From Phellopilus nigrolimitatus (taxonomy: Eukaryota; Basidiomycota; Agaricomycetes; Hymenochaetales; Hymenochaetaceae), in assembly GCA_021029095.1 (NCBI GenBank), contig JAJOHG010000010.1:248001-312000 (forward strand): DNA of 64,000 nt, given 5' to 3'. The notes under the pieces are model-generated. The model was not told where the DNA came from, searched no databases, and saw nothing but the letters and a program-made list of their open reading frames with translations. Made by a program: the position numbers and the translations under genes. Shown here piece after piece: positions 21,042 to 32,251 of the stretch; within the stretch, counting starts at the first letter, position 1, and every line of letters starts with the position of its first letter.

Positions 21042-22601
21042 TCATTTCTTCGTATCGGAGGATGTAGATGAAGGTGCGTCAGCCTTCGGTCGCACGAAGA
21101 TGTTCTCGCGGTACCATTGAAGTTCTGTTCGGCCGTCGAGAACACAGCATACAGACGTGCGCGATGCCAAGAGAAAGTGTCGCGTATCGGTGACCATGAT
21201 AAACGAAAAAAGGACGAAGAAAAAGAAAGGCGTAAGAAATGGAAATGATGCTTTTTCATAGTGACAACGGACCTCGAATAGAACCGTGAATGTCGTCGAG
21301 TGCCCTGTATGTCGAAGTAATTTACCACGTGCACATATTTGGGTGATACAATCAACAGTCTCTAACCTATGCGCAACGTTCTCTGCAACAGTTCTGGGCG
21401 CCATTTTTTCAGGATACCAACGGCGACACAATTCCTAGAAAAAAATAGATGCTTCTCGTCAGCCGTGAGGTTTACAAAGAAGTTTTTTACTCACCTTTAT
21501 GCTCGAAACATCTTCGTGATAAAAGTATTAAATAGTCCGCTTTTTATGTCTATACGAGCATTTATGTCTCACCAACGATTCTGAGAGAAAAGAAAGAAAG
21601 GAAAACAAAGCCCGTGTCAATATAGCACCTTAAGCGTTTCCTTTTCCAGAGAGAACGGAGAAATGAGGGGAAATCGAGTTAGCAAGAAGGACTAACCGAT
21701 AGTGAAGGTGCTCGACGAGGCTAGGCATGTATTCTGCAAGGAATGTTTTGTCGACATGCACGGAGTTTCCTGCAAGGACGCCTGTCATCTTCTCTGGTAT
21801 GTGCTGCTTGATATAATTAAGAACGGCTGATTCGACAGAGAAGAGGGTATGCGGGGACGATAAACAGGCTTGCGTGAGACCCGACTGCGGAAGTACAGTA
21901 CAAGAGTTCGTGATGGGAAAATCATCAGAACCATTTGAGATCGCGCGGAAAATACGAAAGCAAAGATTAAGTAGACACAATTTGTATCCTGTAACAAAAA
22001 GAGTAGCTCTAGGGTAACTTACAGATCCGTGTTGCGTAGTGCACCAATCATCCATCCTTCGTAAGGTGGAAGTGCGGCCGGTCCTGTCAGATTTTCTCAC
22101 GCGGCAAATAAGCTAGCAATTCTACCTGTCAAGTTCTTCTTCGTTAACTTTAATAACGAATTGTATCCCGTCGTCGACAAGACCCAGACTTCCATCCGTT
22201 ATCAGCACCTAAAATCAAAGGAAGTAAAATGTGTGACAAGGTTGGAGGTGAACATAACGTACCGCGATTTCCATTATTTTGTCTACTTTCGGGTTGAGCC
22301 CTGTCATCTCCAGGTCGATCCATACTAGTGGGCCTGAGCCAGCATCAAGTACCTGAGACGATGGATGTGCATCGGCCGACCACCTAGTTCGGGAACTTCG
22401 TGCACCGGGCGAGCTGAAGGTCGTGGGTGTAAGGTTCGTTGTTGATGCTGATGACATTCGTGAGATGATTGAGCAAGACCGCAGATCAGCGGAGGGCCGG
22501 AAGGAAGAGATAGCGCAATAAGCGGTCTTCCTGGGCAAGAACAGATCTCTCGATTTTATCGAGTGAGCTCTGTAGAACATGTGTTGTAAAGTCACGGACA
22601 A
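21042..22601 (-). CDS. Oligoribonuclease (3'-5' exonuclease, DEDDh family, REXO2/Orn type)
   Basis: Nine exons: 22601-22263, 22208-22126, 22056-22023, 21884-21697, 21580-21573, 21511-21495, 21434-21367, 21304-21273, 21124-21042. They give 283 residues. The DEDDh residues are visible: VWIDLEMTGL (Asp, Glu), AGNSVHVDKTFL (Asp), and AENVAHRALDDI (His, Asp). It degrades very short RNAs to mononucleotides. The first 48 residues are Arg/Ser-rich and lack acids, as in a mitochondrial presequence. A second Met (MSSASTTN, residue 49) could start a cytosolic form of about 235 residues, near the usual core length. Exons 5 and 6 are only 8 and 17 bases yet are required to read RIVDVSSIKEL. All introns have GT-AG ends. 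Confidence 0.92.
21573..21580 (-). other. 8-base microexon of the oligoribonuclease
   Basis: The exon AATCGTTG lies between a CTCTCAG acceptor and a GTGAGACA donor. With the preceding CG and the following AT it encodes Arg-Ile-Val-Asp, exactly as in the family motif before VSSIKEL. A 17-base exon (21495-21511) follows. Skipping it would shift the frame. Confidence 0.8.
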
Positions 22602-23552
22602 TTTCGATCGTGGACCTGCCGGTTAAGGCAGCTGACCTTCCTTACCCGGTTATAGCACGCTCTGGCTTCTTTGTAAATCTAATTTTTCTTTATAAAGATC
22701 CATATTACTAATCACAGCTCAAAAGCCTAAAACTTTTTCTTCAACTCGAGATTCCGAAAGCATGTGAAATAGTCATTTTTCCAACGATTTTCCGCTGCAC
22801 AGTAACTGAGAACACAGGAGAAACCGGCGTGAGCACATGACGATTATCAGTTAACAGAGATCAGTCTCGGTCCGATGAGAAGCTATGAGAAAAGCAAAGG
22901 AAGAGAACCACCGGGGTAATTAAGCACATGGGCTTCGTCTGAGGACATATGGTATCGTCACGCAAGAGAATGTCAAGTGCGATTGAATACAATGATATAG
23001 AAGGGCACAGAATTAGCTAACTATTTGGAGAGAGAACGATTGCGCAAAATAAACGGCTCGTCATCGGAGAAGTGCAAGGGTCTCTCGGACAGCTGCATGG
23101 AGATTTTTCTAAATCGTCGGAATAACAGCCATCAAGATGTTCTGGTGACGAAAAGTGGCGGAATACATTCCGAGAAGTCCTTTTAAAGATACGCGAATTG
23201 GTGTACAAGAAGTTGTTCGAGTTATATCGCGAAGCAAGCCTCATATTTGCGAGAAAAGAAAGAAATGCAGGGAAAGAGGTGAGTGAAAATAATTATCCAG
23301 GATGAATTAAGTTAGAATCTCCGGACTCGGTCTCGGAAATCGCGTCGCACGCACTGTGCTACCGTCTACACACGACAAATTTGAAGGGAAGGGAGGATAA
23401 AGAGAGAAGGACCGTTAGAAAAATAAGTTTACTGCTCCGGAAACATTTACTTGCTCCGGTAAAATAGATGGTGTTGCTCTTCTCATCAGGGCTACTTAAT
23501 TGCACATCAGAATAAAACCGTGAAAAACGTGATTTGAAATTGCGAGCTAAAC
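22602..23552. other. Intergenic, no gene seen
   Basis: Between the 5' end of the oligoribonuclease and the 3' end of the TmpA-like gene. No reading frame with domain signatures was found. It is AT-rich with GAGAAAAGAAAG-type purine runs near 23250 and 23390. Confidence 0.4.
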
Positions 23553-25953
23553 TCAGAAGTCCCAGAGTGTTCCCTGCAAGTCAAGAATGAGCCATGACAG
23601 CAAAAAGACATGATTGCGAAAGTAACTTACAAAGGCCGGGATGCCTTCGGTCGTGCAACCCTCCATGATCTCCTGGTTGCCCTGGTAGTTGCTCGTGATA
23701 AACACGACTTCCGCCTTGAATGAGTGGTATGCTTCCCGTACGAGCTGCATAACGTCGGGACGGCCGCCGCGCTGCTTTGAGTCCCAAAGGCATAGACGCT
23801 CCGGTTCAATGTGTTTATGAATCAGGCCACTGATCGTCGGTCCAAATGTCTTCTCTTGGTCGCTCCCGATCCAAATGAGGAACCAATTCGGGGATTGGAT
23901 GCATGTGGACAGTGCCGCACCGAGTCCCGTGCCCGTGCACACACGCACACCGCGCTTGTAGAGCTTCGATGTATTTGAGACACCTGCAAACTTGAGCTGA
24001 CGCGTCCAGATGTGTGATGGCGGGTCGTTCACGAGACTCCGAGTGAAGTCACCCTGAACACCGCAGATAAGGTAGTGGTACTTCGCATGTGTGCCTTCCG
24101 AGATGATACCGAATGCGTGATACTACAATATACGTAAGTTTTTAGCCGAGTGGGAAACTAAGACTGGTTTATCTTACCTCCATAATGGAAGACCGACTAA
24201 TGCGCGCAAGAAGGCCTTGTTGCATACCACGCTCGAAGCGGAGGACGGCGACCTTCGGTGATGGCTAACACGTTTCAGTTAGCACTTGTTCCAAACTCGA
24301 TGAGTAAAGGGGATGAGGATTCGAAAAGTAGGTGCCAAGAGGAGCAGAGGAGAAACGTAAAGTATATTCTGTACGAAATTGAAGAAAAACGTTACTCACG
24401 ATCTCGATGTCAACCTTGACCTCGCGGACAGTGAACCACGGTATGATAATGAAGACCGTCATGCCAAATACAAACCAAAAGTCCTGTTGGCGGATGACGT
24501 GGGACCCGCTTGGATCCCATTTGTGCGATATCGGGTCGTAGATGTCACCTATAAGTTCCAAGTAACGGGAAAAGGAACCAGATGTGAGTAAAAAGAAAAG
24601 GCGATGAGAAACTGTGTAGCTGCGATCACTGCGCGGTGGAGAAAAGACTCACCGAGAACAACAAACACCCAAGTCCTATCGTGGGAAAAAGTATAGAGTC
24701 AGCGTCAGAGCTCTTACACAGCAATGGGCGGGCGGACAATGGGCGGTGTTATGGTGCAAGTGGGTGTGAAGACTTACGAGAGCAACCCGACCCTGTGAGG
24801 GAGCGCGCATCACAGGTAAGAAAATCATTTCTTGAACAGGAATAATCTTCGCGACTTACCAGCCTATGAAGCGATGGTGGCGCTCAAAGATGCTGTGAAG
24901 AAACGCAGCAAAGTCAATACGTATGTTTCAAAGCGTGAGAGAGTTGGGAGATGAGAAATGGCACAGCCCGCTTAATTAAAACATGAGGCCTGCGCGCCGG
25001 CGCGACAGTGTTTGGCGCTCGCAGTGGTAAAAATATGACGTAAAAGATGCAGATGACGAAATGCTGGCGTCGAAATCTGACTGATACTCACTTATGGTGC
25101 GTGTTGCGAACCCACGGGAATGCGCTCGCAATAGAGACGGCGATGAAGAAATTCGTCGTGACTCCAGTAATGAGAATCGCTTCGTGTGTGTTCTTGTGGT
25201 TAATGAAGATCAAAACGACCCGGAAAAGAATCCACGCGCAGCCAGAAGTTGCACAACCACTGTGGATCCCACCGAGGTGCTGCAGAGCTGATGTGCACGC
25301 TAATCTCCACCAGAGGGGGGCCCACTGAGTAGGAATGAGTAAACTAAGGCATTGTCTCAAGAAATCCAATCACCTTTGCGAAACAAGTGTTGACCACAAG
25401 GTACAAGAAACGTCCGAAAAGCTCGTTACGGACGAGTATTGCGGTGAGGAGGTTGCCTAGGATGAATGCACCAGTATATTGCCTAGGGTAATGCCAGACG
25501 TTGATAGCTGCAAGGAGAAGGCCGATGGCGTTCAACGTAACGACAAATGTGAAGAATTTACTGATGAATTGAATCCACAAAATTAGCAGTGAAGGATAGG
25601 CGAGGATGAAGTGAGGCTTACCGGTAAGTGTTGTACCAGAGTTTGAAGCGCACCCAAGGAGTTGCTCGCTTCCACTTAGCCTTAGGTGGCGCAGGCTTCT
25701 TCGTGCCCGATGCTGCAACCTCTTTGACGACTGCAACGACCGAAGTTTTCTTCTCGTCTTTCTCGCCTGTGGACAGCTTTTCGACAGAAGGGAGGGAAGG
25801 CGGAGAAATATTCTTCAAATCAGCGGCAGAGTTTATCCGGGTAGGTCCTTCAGACACTGCCGTCGGTGGAGGCGATGGCAGGTCGATGGTAAAGACGTTC
25901 TCGGCGACGCCAAGTTCGGCATCATTGTGAGCTTGAGCAGCGTTGTCAGACAT
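23553..25953 (-). CDS. TmpA-like integral membrane protein with a ferredoxin-reductase-like C-terminal fold
   Basis: Ten exons splice cleanly from the ATG at 25953 to the TGA at 23553. A cytosolic N-terminus rich in Pro/Lys/Glu is followed by several hydrophobic segments (FFTFVVTLNAIGLLLAA, AFILGNLLTAILV, FFIAVSIASAFPW, TWVFVVL, FGMTVFIIIPWF) and the motif FERHHRFIGW. The soluble C-terminus has SSIMEYHAFG, a Gly-rich CTGTGLGAALS loop and ITSNYQGNQEIMEG, and ends GTLWDF. I recognise the pattern of Aspergillus TmpA and of basidiomycete proteins often mislabelled NRPS-like; TmpA influences conidiation signalling. No adenylation domain is present here. Two exons are very short (24778-24792, 15 bases; 24653-24675, 23 bases). 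Function in this organism is inferred by family only. Confidence 0.68.
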
Positions 25954-28900
25954 TGCGGCGTAAGAGCTTTTAACAGCAATGGACAGTGAAGCGAAGTCGG
26001 GGGAAAGAAGGGTCGACTCGGGGAGAGTTTATTAAGGCGAGAGATCGGAGAGCTGTTCTAGTTTAGGGAAGGAAGGAGAACGGAGTCGTGGGGTGTATCC
26101 GAGAGTAAACCGAAGTCCTTTAAATAAGGGCGAAAGGAGGCTCCGAGGTGTTCGCGAGGAGACATCGCATTATTTATGTATACGTACCCTGACGCGTCTT
26201 GACCGTGACAGTACTAGCGGACACACGGAGCGCGTGGAAACGCGATCGCACATTCTCCCGTCTGAACGACAGGGCTGTGACACCAAGAATCGAGGATCCG
26301 TGTAAAATCAGAAGCATGTATCTCGGTGCCTTCAGGCGCAGTATTGCTGTTTTCCTTTACTGTTAATGAAACGAATTTAGTTTTCTCCTTCGGATTATCT
26401 GCCAGCTCATATAGGACATTCTGCCATTTCCAGCGGCATGTTGAACCCGGAAGAGGTTTAAGAAACTAGTTGGTAACAGCTCCTCGCCGAGAAAGGTACA
26501 CCGAGGCCGACGGCCGCTAGGACGCTCCGATAGTCTCGAGTGAGTTATGACAGACAAAGAACGTCCGTCGATCGAGCAAACTTGCGTGGGAACACCTCAT
26601 CTCCCATTATGTAACCTACACCTACCATCCCTTCTGCATCCGTCGACATGTCTCCAACATCGTAAAGCCCTTTGGACAGACGCAGACGATTACAGAAAAA
26701 TGTATTTTTGCAAGATGTCCACTTCTACGACTTTTGAAACGTGTACTTTTCGACGGAGGTGCAGGCAGGTGTCATATCCCTGCGATTGTCGAGAAGAACC
26801 TGTGTCAAAAAGAATAGATCGTTGGGTCTTTACTCTCCGAAACACCGGTTTGTTCTCATCGCCTCACTCTGTGGAAACAGAACGGCAGTTTCGATACTAA
26901 ACGCACCCAGAAGTGGGGATCGCAATCCGGCGACCCTTAGGCTCTATTAGACTAGTAAATATCGTCGGCTCTTCACGACACCGCCGACAGAGTGCCTTTT
27001 CTGAGTTGCCCCATCAAAAGGCAGCCCGAAACAGCCTTTCCCCCTGAAATTGAGAGGTCTTGGCGACACATGCCGCAGCGCGCACCCACGTATATCTTGG
27101 CCTAGGCGCAAGTCTGTCCCGCTACGCTCCAGCACAGCCAGAATCTTTCGTCAAGTTTCTCGCGCACCCTTTCTGCATCATCAGCGCGCCCTGACTCGAA
27201 GCGTAGTCGGTGCATCGCTAGGATCAAGTCGCGGTGAGAAGTGAATTAATTTATGAGATGCTGTGAACTCATTGGCCGGCCTTGCGACTCCGATCCCGAA
27301 CCACAGCCACGGTCCAACTCGCAACTCGAAGTTACTCTTCCAAACCGCGACCGCCTTCCCATTCTTTTACGCTCGACCGCCCTGAACGAGGAACTTGAGG
27401 GAGGAAGAGGTCGAAAGGATCAAATTCCTTTAATCTCCACTACGGTCGGAGCGGAGGTTACGTTTATTCATATCTCGCTGCTTCCAATTGACACGAATGC
27501 TACAGGTGCAGCTTAAATTCTCAGGCACTAGGAATGAAGGCATCCCACAACACTGATCGGGGCCGTCGCCAGCACTTCGCAAAATTTGAAAGAAGCACGC
27601 CTGGAAGACTTGTTACTCTGTTAAGACAAAAGGTGAGGTTCTTTCAGACCTGTCAAACGCGTTCTTCTTCGTAACGACGTTAGACTTTACTTGTGACTTT
27701 GTTTCTCAATAAGGGTCTGTCAGGACGCTCCCCACTGGCTAAATTTACCTCTGTTCAGACGTTTTTAGTACTGCCATAACTCCTTTCGTGCTCACGACGC
27801 TTCTCATCTCTCGCAGGCGGGTGAGGCTCAAGTCCACAATCATGGAAATGTCAACCTTGGGCTTCAGGCACTCCAGGAGCACCATTGATTCCTGATTACC
27901 CGTAACCATTTCGCGCCCCGTGTGCTCTTCCTGAAAATCTTCTCATGAAGCAAGCCTGTGCCGGCGCACGCGGTGTATCCAAAACGTATGTGTTCGCACC
28001 ATAATATCGCTATCGGGGAGATTCACTAATGGCGTGGATATAATTTTGACTAAATCATCCGACACAACTTTCGTCTGAATCTTGTTTTAGCGACTAGGTC
28101 ATCGATGAGAGAAGAACAGAAGTACGGCTCGGATGGAACCGCACTTGCGATTTCTATCAACGTTTACATACTATCAAAAGCTGCATATTAGAGGAGTTCA
28201 ATCTTAGTGAGGCAGAATTTCCTTCACACCGGTGAAGAGCTTGAATAACGAGTTTTGCCGAACTTGCCAAGCTACTGTAGAGCTTGATGTATTCGGGATA
28301 TATGGGCTATCAAGACGCTATCACACAGTCCGCAGGATTGGAATTGAGATAGACCAGCTACTGCAGTCTTCCCATCGTATCGTATCGTCGCAGTCAGCCA
28401 CCCATTCATTCGCACGGAGCGTGTAAAAGCGGGTTCCTTCACCGGACTAAATTGACATTATAAAAACGCGCAATAAAGTGGCCACTGACACGGTACGGGT
28501 ACTAGTCCAAGATGCCGGATTGTGGTTCAAAGATGTCTATTCACTTATACGCAGATTAGTTAGCTCGCATCAAGTCCTCCGCGGTGTCGATTTGCAAATG
28601 TTCATCAGTTGACAGTCGAAGACGACAAAAGAAAAGAAAAAGGCTTACAGGCATTATCAGAACTCTGGAACCGTGTCTCTTCGCGCTCGGCGCTGAAATT
28701 TCCAGCGGGCCTTCTTTAGCTAGGCAAAGATGAAAAATCGCATATACAGACCATTCATTATCGTGGTCATGTATTCAGATAAGTCCATCGTTTCTTTCTG
28801 ATCTTCTGATGTTTATTTACTGCAGACTTATGTGAAGCTACAGATGGATTCTGAGCGCTGAGTATCCAGCACTCGACCGAATTCAGGTGTCTACTGTCCA

Positions 28901-30940
28901 CGATCCCAACCTACACCATTCATTCGTGTCTCCGATCCCGCTTCTGCCCGAACGTGCAGCATACGGGCCTCGACGCTCACTCCTGCTTGTTTCTGGTTGA
29001 ATGGAATGGAATGTTCAAATCTAATTTTGTTCATGCTTCCTGAGCTTTACTTGATTTGAAGTGTATAGAATTCTGTCAGCGGCTCCGATAGCTTTTCATT
29101 CCCTACCTACAATCTCGGCCCTGCATTTCCGCACTTCTTATCTTCCAATTTTCGAGAACTTTGCTAGTAGTAATATGTATCATCAACTCCATAGTGGGTT
29201 GTCAGAACTGACTGGGTGTGCTCGACGCTGATCATGCGCACCGCCAGCGTCGGGATTGCGCTTCGAAAAAATAGAAGACCGGGACATTCGATGCAGAAGA
29301 TCTTATGTAAAATTGAGGATAGGGTCCGTTGTGAAAGTGGCACTGAACTCTCAAGGCGGATTTCTCAACGCATAAACTAGGTTGATGGTAAAGATGGGCA
29401 AAAAATCTATATAACCTTAAACATTGTGCACTCAGACGCACTGGCTGTTAGCACCGATACCGATCTCGAGTGCGCGCTCATTTTGTGAGGCATTTACTCG
29501 GACGTATTCATCGCCCGCTCTGGAGCTTATGAATTTCCGACGGACGGAGCGGGCGGCAATCAATCAATCTTGAATTCGATGGTGATAAGTGCTGCACGGC
29601 GGGCCCGGAATTAGCTGTCATCATGCCCTTTGCTTCTTAAGAAGCGACTACTGGCGGTTCACGCCCATGCTTCAGGAGCGTTCTTTACGGCAAGACTTGT
29701 GGAAGTAAAGTGCGAAGATGCGGGCGCTCGGAATGAGCTTCCTCAAATTCCAGTAAGGACCGATAAGCATGCACCCAGGATCTTTCCGTTTCGCTAGGTG
29801 AGCTCTGAGAAGTATATGCTTATACTAACTAAATCATAGCGGCAAGTCAAGATTACATTGTAGTAAGTTGTCCATGGAGTCCCTTGAATACGAAGTTAAG
29901 CTAGTGGCGAGAGTATTTCGCATACGTGCCAGCGAGGTACTTATGGAATGTACAAGATGCTTTGGTGCGCTCGTGAATCTGACATTGACTTCAATCCCTG
30001 GAAAGACGCTTAATCTTTGATATCTGGACGCCTATAAGCTAGTTTCCATGAGCTCGTGTTGATTGCAGCGAAAGATAAGCCTTCGCGCCCATCAATCGAT
30101 GTTAGCCTTTCTTCGTTCAGCCACAATGAGCACCTCATGCGACTTGCTAGACAGCGGATGGTATCAAAGCGTTGCTTCGCACTTACAGTGGTATACAGTC
30201 AGTGGGATATGGGATTACCTATTCACACTTCTAGCTATCGATTATCCGCTGCTCGTATGGATGCTGCGGAGCGGGAGATCGACTCTCCGATTCGTTGCAA
30301 TTTGCGGCCTCCAGCCCTGGATAGGCACTGTGGTGGAACAAGAACGTCAGAAGTTAGAAGCTGCAGAACGATAAAAAAAGTGTGGATCTGCAAGGACCCT
30401 TCTCAGACACACGGAGATTCATATGCCCATCTGGTCAAACCTCGGACTTCAGACAAGGTGTCAACGCAGCTCCGGGCTTTGTCAGCGTCGGGGAAGCATT
30501 CAACTTCATCAAATGATGGTCGCTGCGACTGATCGTATGACCTCTGTTTGCGGAAGTTTAGAAGCCATTATGTGTCCAGTTTCTAAGACGGCAAGATACT
30601 GACTAGCCACATCCATATTCAATAGGTTCAAAGAATACAGATCAGTTGGCTATCTCGAAAAAGCGCTTAGTGAACTATGAAGACCTGAAATTTGATGACC
30701 CCGCCGCATTCTCCGTTCACATTTTCTTGATAGAACCTGAGAAACCCACTTTCAGATAGGTCTCGGCCCTCCGCAATGAAAAGGGTCTATGTCGCGCCAC
30801 AAATAGTACCTCGAAAAGGATAGTGCCCTTCCAGAAGCGGACTTCTACCATGACGTCAGACATGATTTGCTCCGAGTCCAGCTGGCTCTCGCACTCAGTG
30901 CTCTTCAATTAGCCACCACCACTGCAAATAATCGCAGAAA
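25954..30940. other. Gene-poor 5 kb region
   Basis: No gene is supported. A frame at 27253-27516 and others at 30056-30532 have no recognisable domain and poor splice context. On the minus strand near 27790-27950 a coding-like run (MVTGNQESMVLLECLKP, then DLSLTRLREMRSVVS) looks like a fragment of a lost gene. No terminal repeats or transposase motifs were seen. The last 40 bases contain the CCACCACCAC-type leader shared with the second Tudor gene. Confidence 0.4.
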
Positions 30941-31412
30941 ATGTCGAACATTCAAGTAAGTGAATAAGCATAATAACGTGAATAATCTTGCTGAAATTGT
31001 GAGTAGGAAGGCGACAGGGTCAAATACGCGCCATTCCATCGCGTCGGCGAGCTCCTTGAAGCTCATTCTAAACTGACGGCTCATAATCATCCTTTCCATC
31101 AATAGCTGACCCCAAAAATGCAAAAGGCCAATCGACAGGCGAGGTAAAGCAGGTGAACGACAGGCCGACAAAGGACAACCCGGAGGTACGATTTCGAAAA
31201 AAAAACGCTTGTTACATATACTCCAGCGAGACGGTCCAAATGCTCATGCTCGGTGCTTTTCACAGCATAAAACATATATCATTGAGAATGACAATACTGG
31301 GAAAGAATCGACTTACGGGGTACGATTTTCTTTCTATTATGTTTAACTAGTCATTTACAAGTTCCGACTTGCACTGCAGGACCGATACATTACGGAGAAG
31401 CTTGAGGAATAG
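30941..31412 (+). CDS. Small hypervirulence-associated Tudor (DUF2945) protein, copy 1
   Basis: Five exons (30941-30955, 31007-31046, 31106-31185, 31266-31319, 31380-31412) give 73 residues. It begins MSNIQEGDRVKYAPFHRV, continues DPKNAKGQSTGEVKQVND and HKTYIIENDNTGKESTYG, and ends DRYITEKLEE. The VKY start, the STGEV strand, the ENDNTGKESTY turn and the short Glu-rich end fit the HVA-Tudor/DUF2945 family, a small beta-barrel of unknown ligand. Intron 2 uses a GC donor (GCGAGC); the paralogue has GTAAGT at the same site. The first exon is only 15 bases. Copy 2 follows 300 bases downstream with identical exon lengths. Confidence 0.72.
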
Positions 31413-31708
31413 CTCGTTAGAACTCGGAGCCATACGAAGTGAAGCACTACATGAATGTGGAACTCCACGAAAGATTTGAACTTACACTGTGTTTATGAAA
31501 ATAGTGTTATATGTATCACAACTAAATTCCCATCGTAATGTACATGTATGTTACATTCCCCAAAAAGGGAAATGACTTTCCAAAAGCAGATTTCCTCATT
31601 ATTATGACGTCTATGACGTCACCTATAATTTGCCTCAGGTCTTCAGAGTTGCTCGCCCTCATTTTGTTCTTCAACTTCCACCACCACCACCACAATTAGC
31701 CACATAGA

Positions 31709-32165
31709 ATGTCAGAAATTCAGGTGGGTGGTCAAAAAGCATCTAAATTGTAGGTATGATAACTTTGTTCGTATGCACAGGAAGGAACCGAAGTCAAATA
31801 TGCACCTTACCACCAGGCTCGTAAGTTGTTAAACAGGGATTATAATTTATGTTCTGCGCCTGAATCACTCTGTCTCTCAAGCTGACCCCAAGAACGCGAA
31901 GAGCCAGGCGACGGGTGAGGTAACCCATGTTAACGAGAAGCCGAAGAAGGATGATCCAGAGGTAAGTTAGTCTTGTCCCAAGACTTGACCCTAGCGCTTA
32001 CGCTCGCTCTACATTTATAGCATAAAACATACACAATACTGAATGACAATACTGGGAAAGAGACAACGTATGGGGTACGTGTCCTTCGACTTTGTAGCAC
32101 GTTTTCTACGAACTTACCACAATAATTTGCAGAAGCGAAGCATTACGGAGATTCTTGATGAATAG
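31709..32165 (+). CDS. Small hypervirulence-associated Tudor (DUF2945) protein, copy 2
   Basis: Exons 31709-31723, 31781-31820, 31882-31961, 32021-32074 and 32133-32165 give 73 residues. The protein starts MSEIQEGTEVKYAPYHQ, continues DPKNAKSQATGEVTHVNE and HKTYTILNDNTGKETTYG, and ends KRSITEILDE. Exon lengths (15, 40, 80, 54, 33) equal those of copy 1 and the leaders share CCACCACCAC/TTAGCCAC motifs, so the two are a tandem duplication. All splice sites here are GT-AG. Its stop codon lies 87 bases from the stop codon of the convergent GH43 gene, so the 3' ends probably overlap in mRNA. Confidence 0.75.
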
Positions 32166-32251
32166 CTAACAGATGTAAACAAAATCTATTCACCATGCTC
32201 CGAAATTCTCTAACTGTACGAGAGGCTGTCGTGTTCAATTTGCTCTTCAAT

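Noticed and set aside
23553..25953. NRPS-like label for the TmpA-like gene
   Set aside because: No adenylation, thiolation or condensation motifs; the protein is membrane-bound with a reductase-like C-terminus.
9454..25953. Secondary-metabolite cluster around OYE, S10 peptidase and TmpA-like genes
   Set aside because: No backbone enzyme (PKS, NRPS, terpene cyclase) and no P450 in the window.
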